Positions 8,829-19,281 are shown, numbered from the stretch's first letter. The stretch is DNA of 43,314 nt from Alteromonas sp. KUL106 (GCF_009811415.1 NZ_BLIG01000017.1:1-43314); one strand, 5' to 3'. Notes: generated by a model from the letters alone, not told the origin. Translations and numbers: made by a program.

Positions 8829-8851
8829 AAAAAAGCCTCTTTAAAAGAGGC
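8829..8851 (-). terminator. Terminator of the Tol-Pal operon
   Basis: GCCTCTT (8835-8841) and AAGAGGC (8845-8851) with a 3-base loop, followed on the minus strand by six T residues. It lies 8 bases beyond the cpoB stop codon. Confidence 0.85.
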
Positions 8852-8859
8852 TTTATTCA

Positions 8860-9654
8860 TTACAAGTTATTTAACCGAGATTCAGCTAGGCGTTTCGCCG
8901 AAGAATCTGGGTAATCATTGACAACTTGCTGGAACAGCTGTCGCGCTGTCGCACTGTCTCCCGTCCGCTCAGCGATAACACCAAGTTTTAACAAGGCGTC
9001 GGGACGCTTCGTTGAATCGGTAAAGCGATTAGCTACAATGTTGAATTGCTCACTTGCTTCACTCCACTGTTGCTTATTAAACAACAGTTGCCCTAACCAG
9101 TAGTGGGCGTTGGGGGCGTAACCACTGTTAGGAAAGCGCGAAATGAACGATTGAAACGCAGGAATGGCTTTATCGTACTCACGAGACTTAAGGATCAGAT
9201 TCACCGCATTTTCATAGGCTTCGTCTTCTCCAGCTTGGGGGACTGACGGTGGCGTAGTTGGCGCTGGAGAGCTCACAGAGCCCGAGTCAACACCTGCACT
9301 AGGCATGGCACTACCTTGGAACGTTCCGCTTTGCTTGAGTGCTTCTACCCGCTTATCTATCTCAAGATAGAGCTCACGCTGACGTTCAAGTACTTTCTGA
9401 AGTTCGTTGGTATTGACTTCAACCGCACCGCGAAGCTGGTCGACTTCCATTTGCATGTTGTCTAGCTGCGTTTGAAGCCTGTGCTGCATTTCTGTTCGGC
9501 TTTTAACAATGCGCTCTAGCACAACAATGCGCTGTTCTAATTCACTGCCGCCGTTGGCGTCTACCACAGGCGCTTGGGCAAATGCGGTAGAAACAGCAAG
9601 GGCGGCACATAACGTGACGCCCATTTTTAATGTCTTATTCGTTAGAAAAGTCAT
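8860..9654 (-). CDS. cpoB: Tol-Pal system coordinator CpoB (YbgF)
   Basis: 264 residues. A signal peptide (to about residue 26, VSTAFA-QAP) sends it to the periplasm. A trimerising coiled coil follows (about 35-110, LEQRIVVLERIVKSR), then a Pro/Ser/Thr-rich linker and three C-terminal TPR units (about 145-264, containing AHYWLGQLLF and DALLKLGVIAERTG). In Escherichia coli CpoB links outer-membrane constriction by Tol-Pal with septal peptidoglycan synthesis by PBP1B. Its ATG shares one base with the pal stop codon (TAATG), so it is the last, translationally coupled gene of the operon. Confidence 0.95.
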   Translation of the reverse strand: MTFLTNKTLKMGVTLCAALAVSTAFAQAPVVDANGGSELEQRIVVLERIVKSRTEMQHRLQTQLDNMQMEVDQLRGAVEVNTNELQKVLERQRELYLEIDKRVEALKQSGTFQGSAMPSAGVDSGSVSSPAPTTPPSVPQAGEDEAYENAVNLILKSREYDKAIPAFQSFISRFPNSGYAPNAHYWLGQLLFNKQQWSEASEQFNIVANRFTDSTKRPDALLKLGVIAERTGDSATARQLFQQVVNDYPDSSAKRLAESRLNNL

Positions 9655-10220
9655 TAGCGGTAAACAACCACTCCGCGACGGTTTTGAGCAAATGCATACT
9701 CAGTAGACCCCATCACTGCTGGTTTTTCTTCACCGTATGAAACTACTGTTACTTGGCTGCTGCTTACGCCAGCATTAAGTAGGTAAGTTTCAACAGACTG
9801 TGCACGACGCTCTCCAAGCGCAATGTTGTATTCTGGCGTACCACGGCTGTCAGTATGACCTTCAATAGTCACTTTGGTGCCTGGATTTTTCACCAAGAAC
9901 GCCGCGTGCTTGTCTAGAACACGTTGGAACTCTGGTTTGATGCTTGCGCGGTCAAAGTCAAAGTAAACGGTTTGTTCGTTTTTCAGCGCTTCCATTTCTT
10001 GCTGAACCATTTCTTCTTGACGCTTCATACGCTGAGCCGCTTCAGCCTTAACGCGTTGCGCTTCTGCTTCACGCGCTTCGGCTTCTGCTGCCGCTTGTTC
10101 TTGCGCAAGACGGTTACGCTCTGCTGCCAACTCTTCTTCGCTAGGGCCTGAAGAACATGCCATCATTGTCACTACTGGCAATGCGATAATGAAGCTCTTC
10201 ATCACTTTATTCATTTGCAT
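9654..10220 (-). CDS. pal: Peptidoglycan-associated lipoprotein Pal
   Basis: 188 residues. A lipoprotein signal with lipobox MMAC (Cys about 22) anchors it in the outer membrane. An Ala/Glu/Arg-rich helical linker (about 28-80) precedes a C-terminal OmpA-like domain (about 82-188) with VYFDFDRASIKPEF, VTIEGHTDSRGTPEYN and GERRAQSVETYL, which binds peptidoglycan. Pal interacts with TolB and TolA to keep the outer membrane attached during division. The linker is long compared with Escherichia coli Pal (173 residues). It lies 40 bases after tolB. Confidence 0.97.
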   Translation of the reverse strand: MQMNKVMKSFIIALPVVTMMACSSGPSEEELAAERNRLAQEQAAAEAEAREAEAQRVKAEAAQRMKRQEEMVQQEMEALKNEQTVYFDFDRASIKPEFQRVLDKHAAFLVKNPGTKVTIEGHTDSRGTPEYNIALGERRAQSVETYLLNAGVSSSQVTVVSYGEEKPAVMGSTEYAFAQNRRGVVVYR

Positions 10221-10260
10221 CCTACTAATCCTTAAATTTTATTGTTTAGTCGTTAAATTG

Positions 10261-11616
10261 TTAGAACAAAAATGGTGACCAACTTGGCGATTTAACTTGC
10301 CCATTGGCTGCTGGTAACCTAGCTTTAAAACGCCCGTCTAGAGAAACCAACGACAACACTTGGGTTCCCTCGTGAAGGGTGCTGTATATAATCATGCTTC
10401 CGTTCGGCGCTACACTCGGTGATTCATCTAAGTACGTCCGTGTCAGTACTTGAGGTGAGCCACCATCCAAAGACTGCTTCGCAATGTGATAGTTCCCATT
10501 GGTTTGGTTAACCATAATCATTTGCTTACCGTCTGGGGAAACTGTTGCGCCAAGGTTCTGTTCACCTACGAAGGTAACTCGCCTTACTTTCCCAGAATTT
10601 AAATTTACGCTATATATCTGGGGTTTACCACCCCGTTCCGAGCTAAATATTAAACCGCTGCCGTCTGGAAGCCACGCAGGCTCCGTATCAATCGCTCTAT
10701 TGCAAGTGACTCGGCGAAGATTTTTCGTTGCTAAGTCCATCACATAGAGTTCAGGGTTTCCATCTTTCGACAAAACCATAGCAAGTTGCTTGCCATCTGG
10801 AGAAAACACTGGGCTACTGTTTATTCCGGGGAAATCTGTAATGCGCGTACGCTCGCTGGTGTAAATATTTTGAATGAATATTTGCGGTCTGCGGTTTTCA
10901 AAACTTACATAGGCAAGCTGCTCGCCGTCTGGCGACCATACGGGAGACATGAGTGGTTCAGGCGAAGACAGCAGGCGCGTCTCATTTTCACCATCATAGT
11001 CTGCTATCACTAACTGATAAGGCTTTTCTACTGTGTCGCGGTCGCGAACAATCACATACGCGATTTTCGTTAAAAACGCACCGCGAACACCGGTTAATTT
11101 TTCATAAACAATGTCGCTAATTCGATGCGCATATTGACGAAAGTCACGGCCGTTTATCACCGCCTGACGGGCAGCGAGGACATGATCGTTACTCGACACT
11201 AAATTGCCGTCTTTCAGTACCTTGGCCTGCCCATTGTCAACTTGCCCTTTAAGTACATCAATCAACTCGTAGGATACAAGGTAACGCTCGCCCCCTTGTG
11301 GCTCAATAGTTCCTACTAAAACCGTGTCTACACCTAAGGTTGCCCATGCAGTGAAAGACACCTGCTCCACCGTTTCTGGATACTGTGGCATTTTGTCGAC
11401 AGCTATTGGGTTAAACTTACCACTTCGCATCAAATCAGCCATTACCACCTTAGAAATATCACCAGGCATACTGCCCTGACCTTTCCATTTAAATGGCACA
11501 ACACCGATGGGGCGTGCACTGTCTACGCCCTCGGTTATCACAATTTCTAAGGATGCAAACACGTTGGCACTGAATGCCGTCGCAATGAGCGCTATCCATA
11601 AACCTAGTTTTTTCAT
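10261..11616 (-). CDS. tolB: Periplasmic Tol-Pal protein TolB
   Basis: 451 residues. A signal peptide (to about residue 21, AFSANVFA) precedes an N-terminal alpha/beta domain ([21 protein letters not shown]). A C-terminal six-bladed beta-propeller follows (about 190-450), with repeated [43 protein letters not shown] and [12 protein letters not shown] motifs. TolB binds Pal through the propeller and TolA through its N-terminal strand. It starts 4 bases after tolA. Confidence 0.97.
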   Translation of the reverse strand: MKKLGLWIALIATAFSANVFASLEIVITEGVDSARPIGVVPFKWKGQGSMPGDISKVVMADLMRSGKFNPIAVDKMPQYPETVEQVSFTAWATLGVDTVLVGTIEPQGGERYLVSYELIDVLKGQVDNGQAKVLKDGNLVSSNDHVLAARQAVINGRDFRQYAHRISDIVYEKLTGVRGAFLTKIAYVIVRDRDTVEKPYQLVIADYDGENETRLLSSPEPLMSPVWSPDGEQLAYVSFENRRPQIFIQNIYTSERTRITDFPGINSSPVFSPDGKQLAMVLSKDGNPELYVMDLATKNLRRVTCNRAIDTEPAWLPDGSGLIFSSERGGKPQIYSVNLNSGKVRRVTFVGEQNLGATVSPDGKQMIMVNQTNGNYHIAKQSLDGGSPQVLTRTYLDESPSVAPNGSMIIYSTLHEGTQVLSLVSLDGRFKARLPAANGQVKSPSWSPFLF

Positions 11617-11620
11617 ACCA

Positions 11621-12502
11621 CTATAATTCCACTTTTAAAGTAATGTCTTTTAACTGCTCGTAAACGTCTGGCGCATCAGATACCGGTAATTTTTCGGCCC
11701 TGCGAACCGCACTTTCAGCCGCTCGGCACAGCGCGTCGTTGCCGCCTAACACACGAATACTCGTCACAAACCCTGTCGTTGCTAACCGAATATTCAACCG
11801 ACAGGTTTTTCCTTGATAACTGTCGTCTGAATACAAGTTACGCTTAATGGTTTGCTGGATTAGCGCTGTATAGCGCTCAACTTCAGTCAATACCTGTTTT
11901 CGCCTACGCTCTTGCTGAGCCGCTTGCTCTTTCGCCAGCTGCTCTTGCATGATCCTTTCCATCTCGGCGCGCTCAGCCGCTTCTTTCTTCTTGCGCTCGG
12001 CTTCAGCTTTCGCTTTTGCTTCGCGTTCTTTGCGCTCTTGTTCTTTTTGCGCAGCCAAACGTTCTAAGTCTTTTTGGCGCTTCGCTTCGGCAGCCTCAGC
12101 TTCACGCTTCTCTTTAGCACGCTTGGCCGCTAGCTGTTGCTGACGTTTTTTCTCTGCCGCCGCTTGTGCTTTTCTTTGCCTTTCCTGCTCTTCGGCCTTT
12201 GCTTGTGCTTCGGCTTGTGCCTGCTCTCTTTTTTGATCTGCAATCGCCTGCGCATCAATAAAAGTCGCCTCTATCACCGGCGCATTTGACGGCATGCTCG
12301 GCAAAGGATCAGGTGAAAAACTGACGCTAATTAGCAACAGCGCAGCGATAAAGATGTGCAGGCCAATAGATTTGTATAACCCCATTTGCTCTGGGCTTAT
12401 GCTGCTTGATTTTGTCTCCTTCACATCACTTTTAGCGCCATTGTATGAAGCGTTAGATTGGCTCGCGCTTGACGTGTTTCTCGACACTTCGGGTTTCGAC
12501 AT
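11621..12502 (-). CDS. tolA: Energy-transducing inner-membrane protein TolA
   Basis: 293 residues from the ATG at 12502. A TTG at 12517 overlapping the end of tolR would give 298 and cannot be excluded. There is one membrane segment (about 47-64, [18 protein letters not shown]), then a periplasmic Ala/Lys/Glu/Gln-rich helix of about 130 residues spanning the periplasm. The C-terminal TolA_C domain (about 205-293) has [18 protein letters not shown] and a Cys pair. TolA couples TolQR proton-motive force to TolB-Pal. The cytosolic N-terminus before the membrane helix (about 45 residues, Ser/Asn-rich) is longer than in enterobacteria. Confidence 0.93.
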   Translation of the reverse strand: MSKPEVSRNTSSASQSNASYNGAKSDVKETKSSSISPEQMGLYKSIGLHIFIAALLLISVSFSPDPLPSMPSNAPVIEATFIDAQAIADQKREQAQAEAQAKAEEQERQRKAQAAAEKKRQQQLAAKRAKEKREAEAAEAKRQKDLERLAAQKEQERKEREAKAKAEAERKKKEAAERAEMERIMQEQLAKEQAAQQERRRKQVLTEVERYTALIQQTIKRNLYSDDSYQGKTCRLNIRLATTGFVTSIRVLGGNDALCRAAESAVRRAEKLPVSDAPDVYEQLKDITLKVEL

Positions 12503-12509
12503 ATCTAAA

Positions 12510-12929
12510 TTACTCAACCGGATCCGTCATTAACCCTACTGAAGGTACACCCGCCTGCTGCAACAACACCATTAGCTGAATGACTTCGTTATAGGCTACT
12601 TGTCCATCGCCTTTAACTACAACGGGTGTGTTGGGCTCTTTGGTCAATTGTGCTTTTACAATAGCGCCAAGCTCATCTTTGCTGATTGGTGATTCCTGAT
12701 CTTCTCCCACGTTGAGGAAATAGCGGCCTTTCACATCTACCGACGCAATTATCGGCGGTGTATCTTCCTGCTCAATCGGGTTAGCACTGGCTTTCGGCAG
12801 GTCTACTTTTACCCCCTGAGAAATAAGCGGTGCCGTTACCATAAAGATGATGAGCAATACCAACATCACATCGATGTAGGGCACTACGTTTATCTCTGAT
12901 ACCGGCCTGCGGCGTTTTCTTACATACAT
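12510..12929 (-). CDS. tolR: Proton-channel subunit TolR
   Basis: 139 residues, ExbD/TolR family. One membrane helix (about 17-37, NVVPYIDVMLVLLIIFMVTA) contains the essential Asp of the proton path. The periplasmic domain has the VDLPKA start and VVVKGDGQVAYNEVIQLM. It forms the inner-membrane motor with TolQ that energises TolA. It lies 29 bases after tolQ and overlaps or abuts tolA. Confidence 0.96.
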   Translation of the reverse strand: MYVRKRRRPVSEINVVPYIDVMLVLLIIFMVTAPLISQGVKVDLPKASANPIEQEDTPPIIASVDVKGRYFLNVGEDQESPISKDELGAIVKAQLTKEPNTPVVVKGDGQVAYNEVIQLMVLLQQAGVPSVGLMTDPVE

Positions 12930-12958
12930 AACAAGTCCTCCGTTTGGAATGTAAACGC

Positions 12959-13648
12959 TTAGGCTTGTTGTTGTGCTTGCGCAGCAACCGCTTGGCGATG
13001 AAGAATTGCTGAGAATTCTTCCATAAAGTTTCCGTAGCTATTTTCTAACTTTTCAACCTGATGGCTAAAACGGTTGTATGCGATTACTGCAGGAATGGCT
13101 GCGAATAGACCAATCGCTGTTGCAATAAGTGCTTCTGCTATACCAGGTGCTACCATAGCCAGTGTCGCTTGCTGCACTTCACCAAGAGCGATGAAGGCAT
13201 TCATGATCCCCCACACGGTTCCAAACAGTCCGATGTAGGGACTAATAGAGCCTGCTGTGGCTAGAAACGGTAAACGACTTTCTAATTCTTCAACTTGACG
13301 TGACATAGAAACGCGCATCGCACGGTATGTGCCGTCAACAATGCCGTTGGTGGCAGTGTTAGATTTGCGCAGGCGAACAAACTCTTTAAAACCGGAGCAA
13401 AAGATGCTGCCCATACCTGTTAAGTTTGTTCTCGCAGAGAGCTCTTGATAAAGGCGATTTAAGTCGGCGCCTGACCAGAACTTATCTTCAAACTGACGCA
13501 TTTCGTTGCGTGCCGCTGAAAGTGCTTTGCTGCGCTGGAATATAAACGTCCAAGAGGCGATTGACACGCTAAGCAGTAAAAGCATAACAAGTTGAACAAT
13601 AAAGCTTGCTTGTAAAAACAAGCCAATAAAAGTGAGATCAGATGACAC
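12959..13648 (-). CDS. tolQ: Proton-channel subunit TolQ
   Basis: 229 residues, MotA/TolQ/ExbB family. Three membrane helices: about 13-35, about 130-152 ([19 protein letters not shown]) and about 165-188 ([20 protein letters not shown]). The second and third carry the family signature motifs lining the channel. It overlaps ybgC by 11 bases, showing tight coupling. Confidence 0.97.
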   Translation of the reverse strand: MSSDLTFIGLFLQASFIVQLVMLLLLSVSIASWTFIFQRSKALSAARNEMRQFEDKFWSGADLNRLYQELSARTNLTGMGSIFCSGFKEFVRLRKSNTATNGIVDGTYRAMRVSMSRQVEELESRLPFLATAGSISPYIGLFGTVWGIMNAFIALGEVQQATLAMVAPGIAEALIATAIGLFAAIPAVIAYNRFSHQVEKLENSYGNFMEEFSAILHRQAVAAQAQQQA

Positions 13649-14036
13649 GCGAAATTTCCCCTAACAAAGTACGTGGTAATCTTTTTGGCTTCATAATGGC
13701 CAAATCGACGCAGGCAACCTTAATATTTGCTGTTACTAAGATAACGCCTTGTTCATTTTTAATAATTTGTTGAAACGTCATACTAGCGCCTTTTAATTCT
13801 ACAACGCGAGTTTCAATACTCAACAGCTGATTAAACCGCGCGGGCGCATAATTATGCATTTCAACGTGTTTGACGACGAAAGCGATGGATTGTTCCATCA
13901 ATGTATCTTGCTCAAAGCCCAACTCGCGAAGCCACTCGGTTCGGGCCCGCTCCATAAACTTTAGGTAATTCGCATAATACACAATACCGCCTGCGTCAGT
14001 ATCTTCGTAATACACTCTTACCTGATGTAAATGCAT
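13638..14036 (-). CDS. ybgC: Acyl-CoA thioesterase YbgC (Tol-Pal associated)
   Basis: 132 residues with a single hot-dog fold. The signature [27 protein letters not shown] contains the catalytic Asp. Enterobacterial YbgC is a thioesterase linked to phospholipid metabolism and is the usual first gene of the tol operon, as here. The start at ATG 14036 follows a GAAGGA ribosome-binding site. Confidence 0.95.
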   Translation of the reverse strand: MHLHQVRVYYEDTDAGGIVYYANYLKFMERARTEWLRELGFEQDTLMEQSIAFVVKHVEMHNYAPARFNQLLSIETRVVELKGASMTFQQIIKNEQGVILVTANIKVACVDLAIMKPKRLPRTLLGEISRVI

Positions 14037-14155
14037 AACTATTCCTTCACCTTTAAATTAATTAATCCATACCGAGGTCAAAGCAACTATTTTTCGCGAC
14101 AAAATGCAGAACAAAAACACCCCGCAAAGCCCAATAAAGCTAACTTTTAAACTAA

Positions 14156-14184
14156 ATTATACCAATATTAAACACTCGATTAAC
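14156..14184 (-). promoter_or_regulatory. Probable promoter of the ybgC-tol-pal operon
   Basis: On the minus strand an extended -10 TGGTATAAT (TATAAT at 14156-14161) lies 17 bases from GTTAAT (14179-14184). It gives a leader of about 110 bases before ybgC. It is back to back with the promoter at 14224-14251. Confidence 0.55.
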
Positions 14185-14223
14185 ACATTAGTTTTTCTAA
14201 TTTAAAAACACAATTTTACTCAA

Positions 14224-14251
14224 TTGTAGTTTTTTTTGCTCTCCCTATAAT
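14224..14251 (+). promoter_or_regulatory. Promoter of the candidate small RNA
   Basis: TTGTAG (14224-14229), 16-base spacer, perfect TATAAT (14246-14251). No reading frame follows before a strong terminator. Confidence 0.6.
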
Positions 14252-14257
14252 GCACAG

Positions 14258-14390
14258 CATCAGTCGTACAGAGCGTGATGGTGCAAAGCACGGTCATGCA
14301 AGAGTAACTCTCCTGTTAGACATGAGTTCCCTGGATTTATTTCCTTCAACACTTGTTGTTTTAGCCCGCTCACTGAGCGGGCTTTTTTTT
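14258..14390 (+). ncRNA. Candidate intergenic small RNA, about 130 nt
   Basis: The unit lies between a sigma-70 promoter and a perfect rho-independent terminator, is convergent with ruvB and contains no credible reading frame. It can form several hairpins: CATCA/TGATG near the 5' end, GTGC-AAA-GCAC, AGAG-TAA-CTCT, GGA/TCC and CAAC-ACTT-GTTG, before the terminator stem. A T-rich single-stranded stretch and a long 3' U run would suit Hfq binding. I do not recognise it as 6S, tmRNA, SRP, RNase P, GlmY/Z, Spot 42 or CsrB. Start and end positions are inferred from the signals. Confidence 0.5.
14364..14390 (+). terminator. Terminator of the candidate small RNA
   Basis: GCCCGCT (14364-14370) and AGCGGGC (14376-14382) with a 5-base loop, followed by eight T residues (14383-14390). 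Confidence 0.9.
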
Positions 14391-14571
14391 GCCTACAATT
14401 AAGCACCTGTAATCGACACTTACTTGAGCATTGACACTAACAATTTACATCGACCACTTGTTCGCGTCTCGCGCTAAAAAACTCGGTACGTACTGTCAAG
14501 CGGGCTGTTACGCCTATGGGTTCTTAATGAGGACGCAATTTTTACAGCTCGAAAGCACGCCTGCTCAACCG
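14391..14571. other. Spacer between small RNA candidate and ruvB terminator
   Basis: No gene, promoter or repeat is supported here. It separates two convergent units. Confidence 0.4.
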
Positions 14572-14597
14572 AAAAAAGCCCAGCGTTCCAGCTAGGC
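14572..14597 (-). terminator. Terminator of the aspS-nudB-ruvCAB operon
   Basis: GCCCAGC (14578-14584) pairs with GCTAGGC (14591-14597; one G-T pair). On the minus strand it is followed by six T residues. It lies 40 bases after the ruvB stop. Confidence 0.8.
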
Positions 14598-14637
14598 CTC
14601 TAAAACAAATCTTATGGTCTTACGAGAGAGCAATAAA

Positions 14638-15642
14638 TTACTCAGACGGTGCGAAACCGAAATGAAGATAGGCACGCTGCGAAACAATACGACCACGGGG
14701 CGTACGCTGCAAAAAACCTTGTTGAATGAGAAACGGCTCAATGACATCTTCTATGGTTTCTTTCTCTTCACCAATGGCTGCCGCCAAATTATCCAAGCCT
14801 ACTGGACCACCATCAAACTTTTCGATAATAGCAGTAAGCAATTTGCGGTCCATATAATCGAACCCTTCTCTGTCTACATCTAGCATATCCAGTGCTTTCG
14901 CAGCCGTGTCAGCCCCTACCGTACCGTCTGCTTTGATTTCTGCATAATCTCTCACTCGTCTAAGCAGGCGGTTTGCGATACGTGGTGTACCTCTTGAGCG
15001 ACGGGCAACCTCTTGTGCACCTTCTTCATTCATTTCTAAATTGAGGTAGCTTGCACTTCTCGCGACAATACTTGTGAGATCTTTTACATTGTAAAACTCA
15101 AGACGCTGCACTATGCCGAAACGGTCGCGTAATGGCGACGTCAAGGATCCTGCGCGCGTCGTTGCGCCCACCAAAGTAAAAGGGGGTAGGTCTAGTTTTA
15201 TTGAGCGAGCTGCTGGCCCCTCGCCTATCATGATATCCAGCTGATAGTCTTCCATAGCAGGATAAAGAATTTCTTCAACCACGGGGCTTAAACGGTGTAT
15301 TTCATCGATAAACAATACGTCGTTGCGCTCAAGATTCGTTAGGAGTGCGGCAAGATCGCCGGCTTTTTCCAGCACAGGGCCAGACGTAGTTTTAATGTTT
15401 ACGCCCATCTCATTAGCCACAATATTTGCAAGGGTGGTTTTACCCAGTCCTGGTGGGCCGAAAATCAGAAGATGGTCGAGGGCATCATCGCGATTGCGCG
15501 CCGCTTGAATAAAAATCTCCATCTGCTCACATACGTGAGGTTGCCCTGTATAGTCTGCCAGCATTTTAGGGCGAATAGCGCGGTCGATGACCTCGTCTTC
15601 GGTACTGGCTTCAGGCGTAATCAGTCTGTCGGCTTCAATCAT
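14638..15642 (-). CDS. ruvB: Holliday junction branch-migration helicase RuvB
   Basis: 334 residues, usual length. AAA+ ATPase with Walker [11 protein letters not shown] (about 64-73), Walker [11 protein letters not shown], sensor 1 VGATTRAG, the arginine finger segment SPLRDRFG and a C-terminal winged helix ([33 protein letters not shown]). Two RuvB hexamers drive branch migration with RuvA during recombinational repair. It is the last gene of the operon, 68 bases after ruvA. Confidence 0.98.
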   Translation of the reverse strand: MIEADRLITPEASTEDEVIDRAIRPKMLADYTGQPHVCEQMEIFIQAARNRDDALDHLLIFGPPGLGKTTLANIVANEMGVNIKTTSGPVLEKAGDLAALLTNLERNDVLFIDEIHRLSPVVEEILYPAMEDYQLDIMIGEGPAARSIKLDLPPFTLVGATTRAGSLTSPLRDRFGIVQRLEFYNVKDLTSIVARSASYLNLEMNEEGAQEVARRSRGTPRIANRLLRRVRDYAEIKADGTVGADTAAKALDMLDVDREGFDYMDRKLLTAIIEKFDGGPVGLDNLAAAIGEEKETIEDVIEPFLIQQGFLQRTPRGRIVSQRAYLHFGFAPSE

Positions 15643-15710
15643 GATAGTTCTACTTTAATCGGTAACGTGAAGACAGTCTGATCAAAAGAGTCTGTCTTCG
15701 TTAAGCGCCA

Positions 15711-16331
15711 TTATAGGGCCGCCTTTAATGCTTCGCGAATAAGGGCTTCGCTCTCCATGCCTTCTTTGTAAACGCTGTCGACTAACTTGCTTGCTTGGGC
15801 AGGCTTGTAACCTAGCGCAATAAGCGCGCTTTGCGCCTCTTTACGGACGTCATTCAACGCTACAATACTGTTCCCCGATAACAAGTCACTACTAGGGGGT
15901 GGCATAACAATGCTCTGCGTTTTACCAAATTTAGCCAATCGGTCTTTGAGCTCTACCACTAAACGTTCTGCGGTTTTCTTGCCTATACCAGGCAGGCTAA
16001 CCAAAGCAGATACGTCTTCATTTTGCACGCTCGTCAAAAACTGTCCTGCCGACATGCCCGATAAAATCGCCAAGCCTAATTTCGGGCCGACGCCATTGGC
16101 TTTAATTAACTCGCGGAAGAGTCCCCTTTCCATTTTATCAGCAAAACCAAACAGCAACTGGGCGTCTTCACGAACCACAAAGTGCGTGTACACCACCACC
16201 TCTTCCCCTACAGCGGGAAGCTGGTAGAAACTGGTCATGGGCATGTGAATTTCATAACCGACACCGGCTACATCTACAAGAATTTCTGGTGGCTGCTTTT
16301 CAGCCAACGTACCACGAATTCGTCCAATCAT
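15711..16331 (-). CDS. ruvA: Holliday junction DNA-binding protein RuvA
   Basis: 206 residues. An N-terminal OB fold ([20 protein letters not shown]) is followed by helix-hairpin-helix motifs ([33 protein letters not shown]) for junction binding. A flexible linker and a small C-terminal domain that contacts RuvB ([17 protein letters not shown]) complete it. It lies 36 bases after ruvC. No LexA operator was seen before ruvC or ruvA, so SOS control is not evident. Confidence 0.98.
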   Translation of the reverse strand: MIGRIRGTLAEKQPPEILVDVAGVGYEIHMPMTSFYQLPAVGEEVVVYTHFVVREDAQLLFGFADKMERGLFRELIKANGVGPKLGLAILSGMSAGQFLTSVQNEDVSALVSLPGIGKKTAERLVVELKDRLAKFGKTQSIVMPPPSSDLLSGNSIVALNDVRKEAQSALIALGYKPAQASKLVDSVYKEGMESEALIREALKAAL

Positions 16332-16367
16332 GAGTCATCTCTGTTAAAGCGTGAGCTTTAGGCAGTG

Positions 16368-16886
16368 CTAGCGCAAACGGCCACGAACGGTTTTTCGGGC
16401 TTGCCCTGCCATGTTAATCAGGCTCTGCTCGGTGTGCGCATGACACAAGGCAACGGCTAATGCATCGGCTGCATCTGCCTGTGGCGTACCGCTTAAGTTA
16501 AGCAGGTGTTTAACCATATGCTGAACTTGCGTTTTATCTGCGCCACCTTTGCCTACTACTGATTGCTTAATTTGCCTTGCACTGTATTCAGCAACTGGTA
16601 GTTGCGCTTGCGTGGCTGCCACAATAGCGGCACCTCTGGCCTGACCAAGCTTTAATGCTGAGTCAGGGTTTTTCGCCATAAATACTTGCTCAATAGCAAA
16701 CTGGTCGGGTTTATATTGACGAATAATATCGCCAACGCCGGTAAAAATATTAGCAAGACGAGAGGGCAAATCTGCCGTTCCAACGCGGATGCATCCGCTT
16801 GCTACATACACCAGTTTTCCTTGCTTACGCGCAATTAAACCGTAGCCTGTAATCCGAGAACCTGGATCTATACCCAGTATAACCAT
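16368..16886 (-). CDS. ruvC: Holliday junction resolvase RuvC
   Basis: 172 residues. RNase H-fold endonuclease with the acidic catalytic residues in [32 protein letters not shown] and the final [16 protein letters not shown]. It cleaves junctions bound by RuvAB. Its ATG overlaps the nudB stop by one base. The yebC gene that usually precedes ruvC in enterobacteria is absent. Confidence 0.98.
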   Translation of the reverse strand: MVILGIDPGSRITGYGLIARKQGKLVYVASGCIRVGTADLPSRLANIFTGVGDIIRQYKPDQFAIEQVFMAKNPDSALKLGQARGAAIVAATQAQLPVAEYSARQIKQSVVGKGGADKTQVQHMVKHLLNLSGTPQADAADALAVALCHAHTEQSLINMAGQARKTVRGRLR

Positions 16887-17326
16887 TAAGGCACACTCGG
16901 TACAAACAAAGATACCGCATCTTTATTAGAAGGAGACCATAAACGTGCGAGCGCTTCGTCTTTCGACACCCATTCGTACTTCAAATGTTCGGTCAAAATA
17001 ATGGGCAAATCGCTGTTTATTTGAAGGGAAAATACGTGTTCTGTGTTGTACACAGTTCCTGGAGGATAGCGATGTAGCCAGCGGCTACGAATTGCATATT
17101 GGTTTTTTTTATTGTGGTCGTTAACCACAAACCCGTGCGCTTTGGCATCGATGCCAATTTCTTCAGACACTTCACGGTACGCAGTTTCTAAAGGCAACTC
17201 TCCCTCTTCCAATGCGCCCGTTACCGACTGCCAAAAGGTAGGATCGTCTTGTCGCTGTAAGAGCAGCACTCGGTAGTGTTGGTCGTACAACACTACCAGT
17301 GCAGATTCAGGCTTCTTATACGCCAT
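16886..17326 (-). CDS. nudB: Dihydroneopterin triphosphate diphosphatase NudB
   Basis: 146 residues. Nudix hydrolase with the full box [20 protein letters not shown] plus IGI (GX5EX7REUXEEXGU). NudB removes pyrophosphate from dihydroneopterin triphosphate in folate synthesis. It starts 3 bases after the aspS stop, and the position between aspS and ruvC is the usual one, supporting the name over other Nudix enzymes. Confidence 0.92.
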   Translation of the reverse strand: MAYKKPESALVVLYDQHYRVLLLQRQDDPTFWQSVTGALEEGELPLETAYREVSEEIGIDAKAHGFVVNDHNKKNQYAIRSRWLHRYPPGTVYNTEHVFSLQINSDLPIILTEHLKYEWVSKDEALARLWSPSNKDAVSLFVPSVP

Positions 17327-17329
17327 AAA

Positions 17330-19090
17330 TTACGATTGCTTTTTCACCGTTGCAATAGCGAGCTCTTCAAGCTGCTGTGGATTTGCAGGGCTAGGCGCCG
17401 ATGTTAACGGGCACGCTGCGGTGGTCGTTTTCGGGAATGCCATCACGTCACGAATAGATGTTGCGCCAGTCATAAGCATTACTAGGCGATCTAGACCAAA
17501 CGCAAGACCTGCATGCGGCGGCGCACCAAAGCGCAGTGCGTCAAGCAAGAAGCCAAACTTGTTCTTCGCTTCTTCATCGTCAATGCCAAGAATATTGAAT
17601 ACCGTAGACTGCATGTCTTCATTGTGAATACGTACAGAACCGCCGCCTAATTCAACACCGTTCAATACCATATCGTAAGCGTCAGATAGGGCTTCAGCAG
17701 GGTTAGCTTTCAGTTCTTCTGGTGTTAAACCACGTGGCGCAGTGAACGGGTGGTGGATAGCGTGAAGCTGACCGTCAAATTCCTCAAACATTGGGAAGTC
17801 AACAACCCAAAGAGGCTTCCACTCGCCTTCAAGAAGCTCAAAGTCTTCACCAAGCTTAAGACGAAGTGCCCCCATTGACTCGGTAACTACTGTGTAGCTG
17901 TCTGCACCGAACAATAAAATATCGCCACTTTGTGCGCCAGTGCGCTCTAGCATGGCATTAGTGATGTCTTCCGTTAGGAATTTAAGGATTGGCGACTGCA
18001 GACCTTCAAGCCCAGTGCCAGCATCGTTAACTTTGACCCATGCTAGGCCTTTCGCCCCGTAAATACCTACAAATTTGGTGTAGTCATCAATCTGCTTACG
18101 TGAAAGTGATGCCCCACCTGGTACGCGAATAGCCGCAACGCGCCCCTTCGGGTCGTTCGCTGGGCCGCTGAATACTTTAAAATCAACGTTCGCAAGCAAG
18201 TCAGCAACGTCTGTTAACTCTAGCGGGTTACGCAGGTCTGGCTTGTCGCTACCAAAGCGCGTCATGGCCTCTTTATACGTCATGCGCGGGAAGTCGCCAA
18301 GGTCAACGTTTAGCATTTTATTGAACAAGTCGCGGATCATGCGCTCGGTAATAGACATTACGCCGTCGGCATCTAAGAACGTGGTCTCAATATCGATTTG
18401 TGTAAATTCTGGCTGACGGTCGGCACGTAAATCTTCATCGCGGAAGCACTTAACGATTTGATAATAACGGTCCATGCCCGACATCATCAGAAGCTGTTTG
18501 AAAAGCTGTGGCGACTGCGGTAGAGCAAAGAATTCGCCTTTGTGCGTGCGGCTTGGCACTAGGTAGTCACGAGCGCCTTCTGGCGTTGCTTTAGTAAGAA
18601 TAGGCGTTTCGATATCAAGGAAACCTTCTTCTTCTAGGAAACGACGTACAGCACCGGTTACTTTTGCACGGAATTGTAAGCGTTGGCTCATTACGGGACG
18701 GCGAAGGTCTAGGTAACGGTAACGAAGGCGCTGTTCTTCTGAGTTTTCTTGGTTCCAGTCCAGTGGAAGTACGTCAGATTTGTTGATCACTTCAAGGCCT
18801 GTGCCTAGGATCTCAATCTCGCCAGTGCGCATGTCTTTGTTTATTTGACCTTCAGGGCGCGCACGTACTTTACCGGTTAGCTTTACGCAGAATTCACTAC
18901 GTAGCGTGTTAGCTACTGATAGCACGTCTGGTAAATCTGGGTCGAACACCACTTGTACGATACCTTCGCGGTCGCGTAAGTCGATGAAAATAACACCGCC
19001 TAAATCGCGACGCTTATTAACCCACCCGCAAAGGGTAACTTCTTGTCCAATGTATGATGAATCGATATTCCCACAGTAATCTGTGCGCAT
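17330..19090 (-). CDS. aspS: Aspartyl-tRNA synthetase
   Basis: 586 residues from ATG 19090 (MRTDYCGNI, the family N-terminus), preceded by AAGGA. The frame stays open 72 codons further upstream, but that part has no family similarity and runs into the promoter, so it is untranslated. An anticodon-binding OB fold (about 15-105, [19 protein letters not shown]) precedes the class II catalytic core with motif 2 ([16 protein letters not shown]) and motif 3 ([13 protein letters not shown]). The bacterial GAD insert lies at about 290-420. It charges tRNA-Asp. It is the first gene of aspS-nudB-ruvC-ruvA-ruvB. Confidence 0.97.
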   Translation of the reverse strand: MRTDYCGNIDSSYIGQEVTLCGWVNKRRDLGGVIFIDLRDREGIVQVVFDPDLPDVLSVANTLRSEFCVKLTGKVRARPEGQINKDMRTGEIEILGTGLEVINKSDVLPLDWNQENSEEQRLRYRYLDLRRPVMSQRLQFRAKVTGAVRRFLEEEGFLDIETPILTKATPEGARDYLVPSRTHKGEFFALPQSPQLFKQLLMMSGMDRYYQIVKCFRDEDLRADRQPEFTQIDIETTFLDADGVMSITERMIRDLFNKMLNVDLGDFPRMTYKEAMTRFGSDKPDLRNPLELTDVADLLANVDFKVFSGPANDPKGRVAAIRVPGGASLSRKQIDDYTKFVGIYGAKGLAWVKVNDAGTGLEGLQSPILKFLTEDITNAMLERTGAQSGDILLFGADSYTVVTESMGALRLKLGEDFELLEGEWKPLWVVDFPMFEEFDGQLHAIHHPFTAPRGLTPEELKANPAEALSDAYDMVLNGVELGGGSVRIHNEDMQSTVFNILGIDDEEAKNKFGFLLDALRFGAPPHAGLAFGLDRLVMLMTGATSIRDVMAFPKTTTAACPLTSAPSPANPQQLEELAIATVKKQS

Positions 19091-19252
19091 GGTCCTTGAC
19101 CCCTGATGTTTTTTTCTTGCTTCGCATGCAGTGAATTGGCGTTCAAAACCGCGTTTTTTAGACTTAAGACTTTGCCAAAAATCGCGTAAACTTGCTGGCC
19201 AATTAGCTGGCCCGCCCACAACATGCATAATGTAATGATTTAAAGGCCGCAT

Positions 19253-19281
19253 AGTATAAACAAATGCTTGATAAAGCCCAA
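19253..19281 (-). promoter_or_regulatory. Probable aspS operon promoter
   Basis: On the minus strand TTGGGC (19276-19281), 17-base spacer, TATACT (19253-19258). It implies an mRNA leader of about 155 bases before ATG 19090. The -35 touches the start codon of the divergent gene at 19281. Confidence 0.6.

Noticed and set aside
16320..17340. Search for a LexA (SOS) box before ruvC and ruvA
   Set aside because: No CTG-N10-CAG site resembling the consensus was found in the short spacers.
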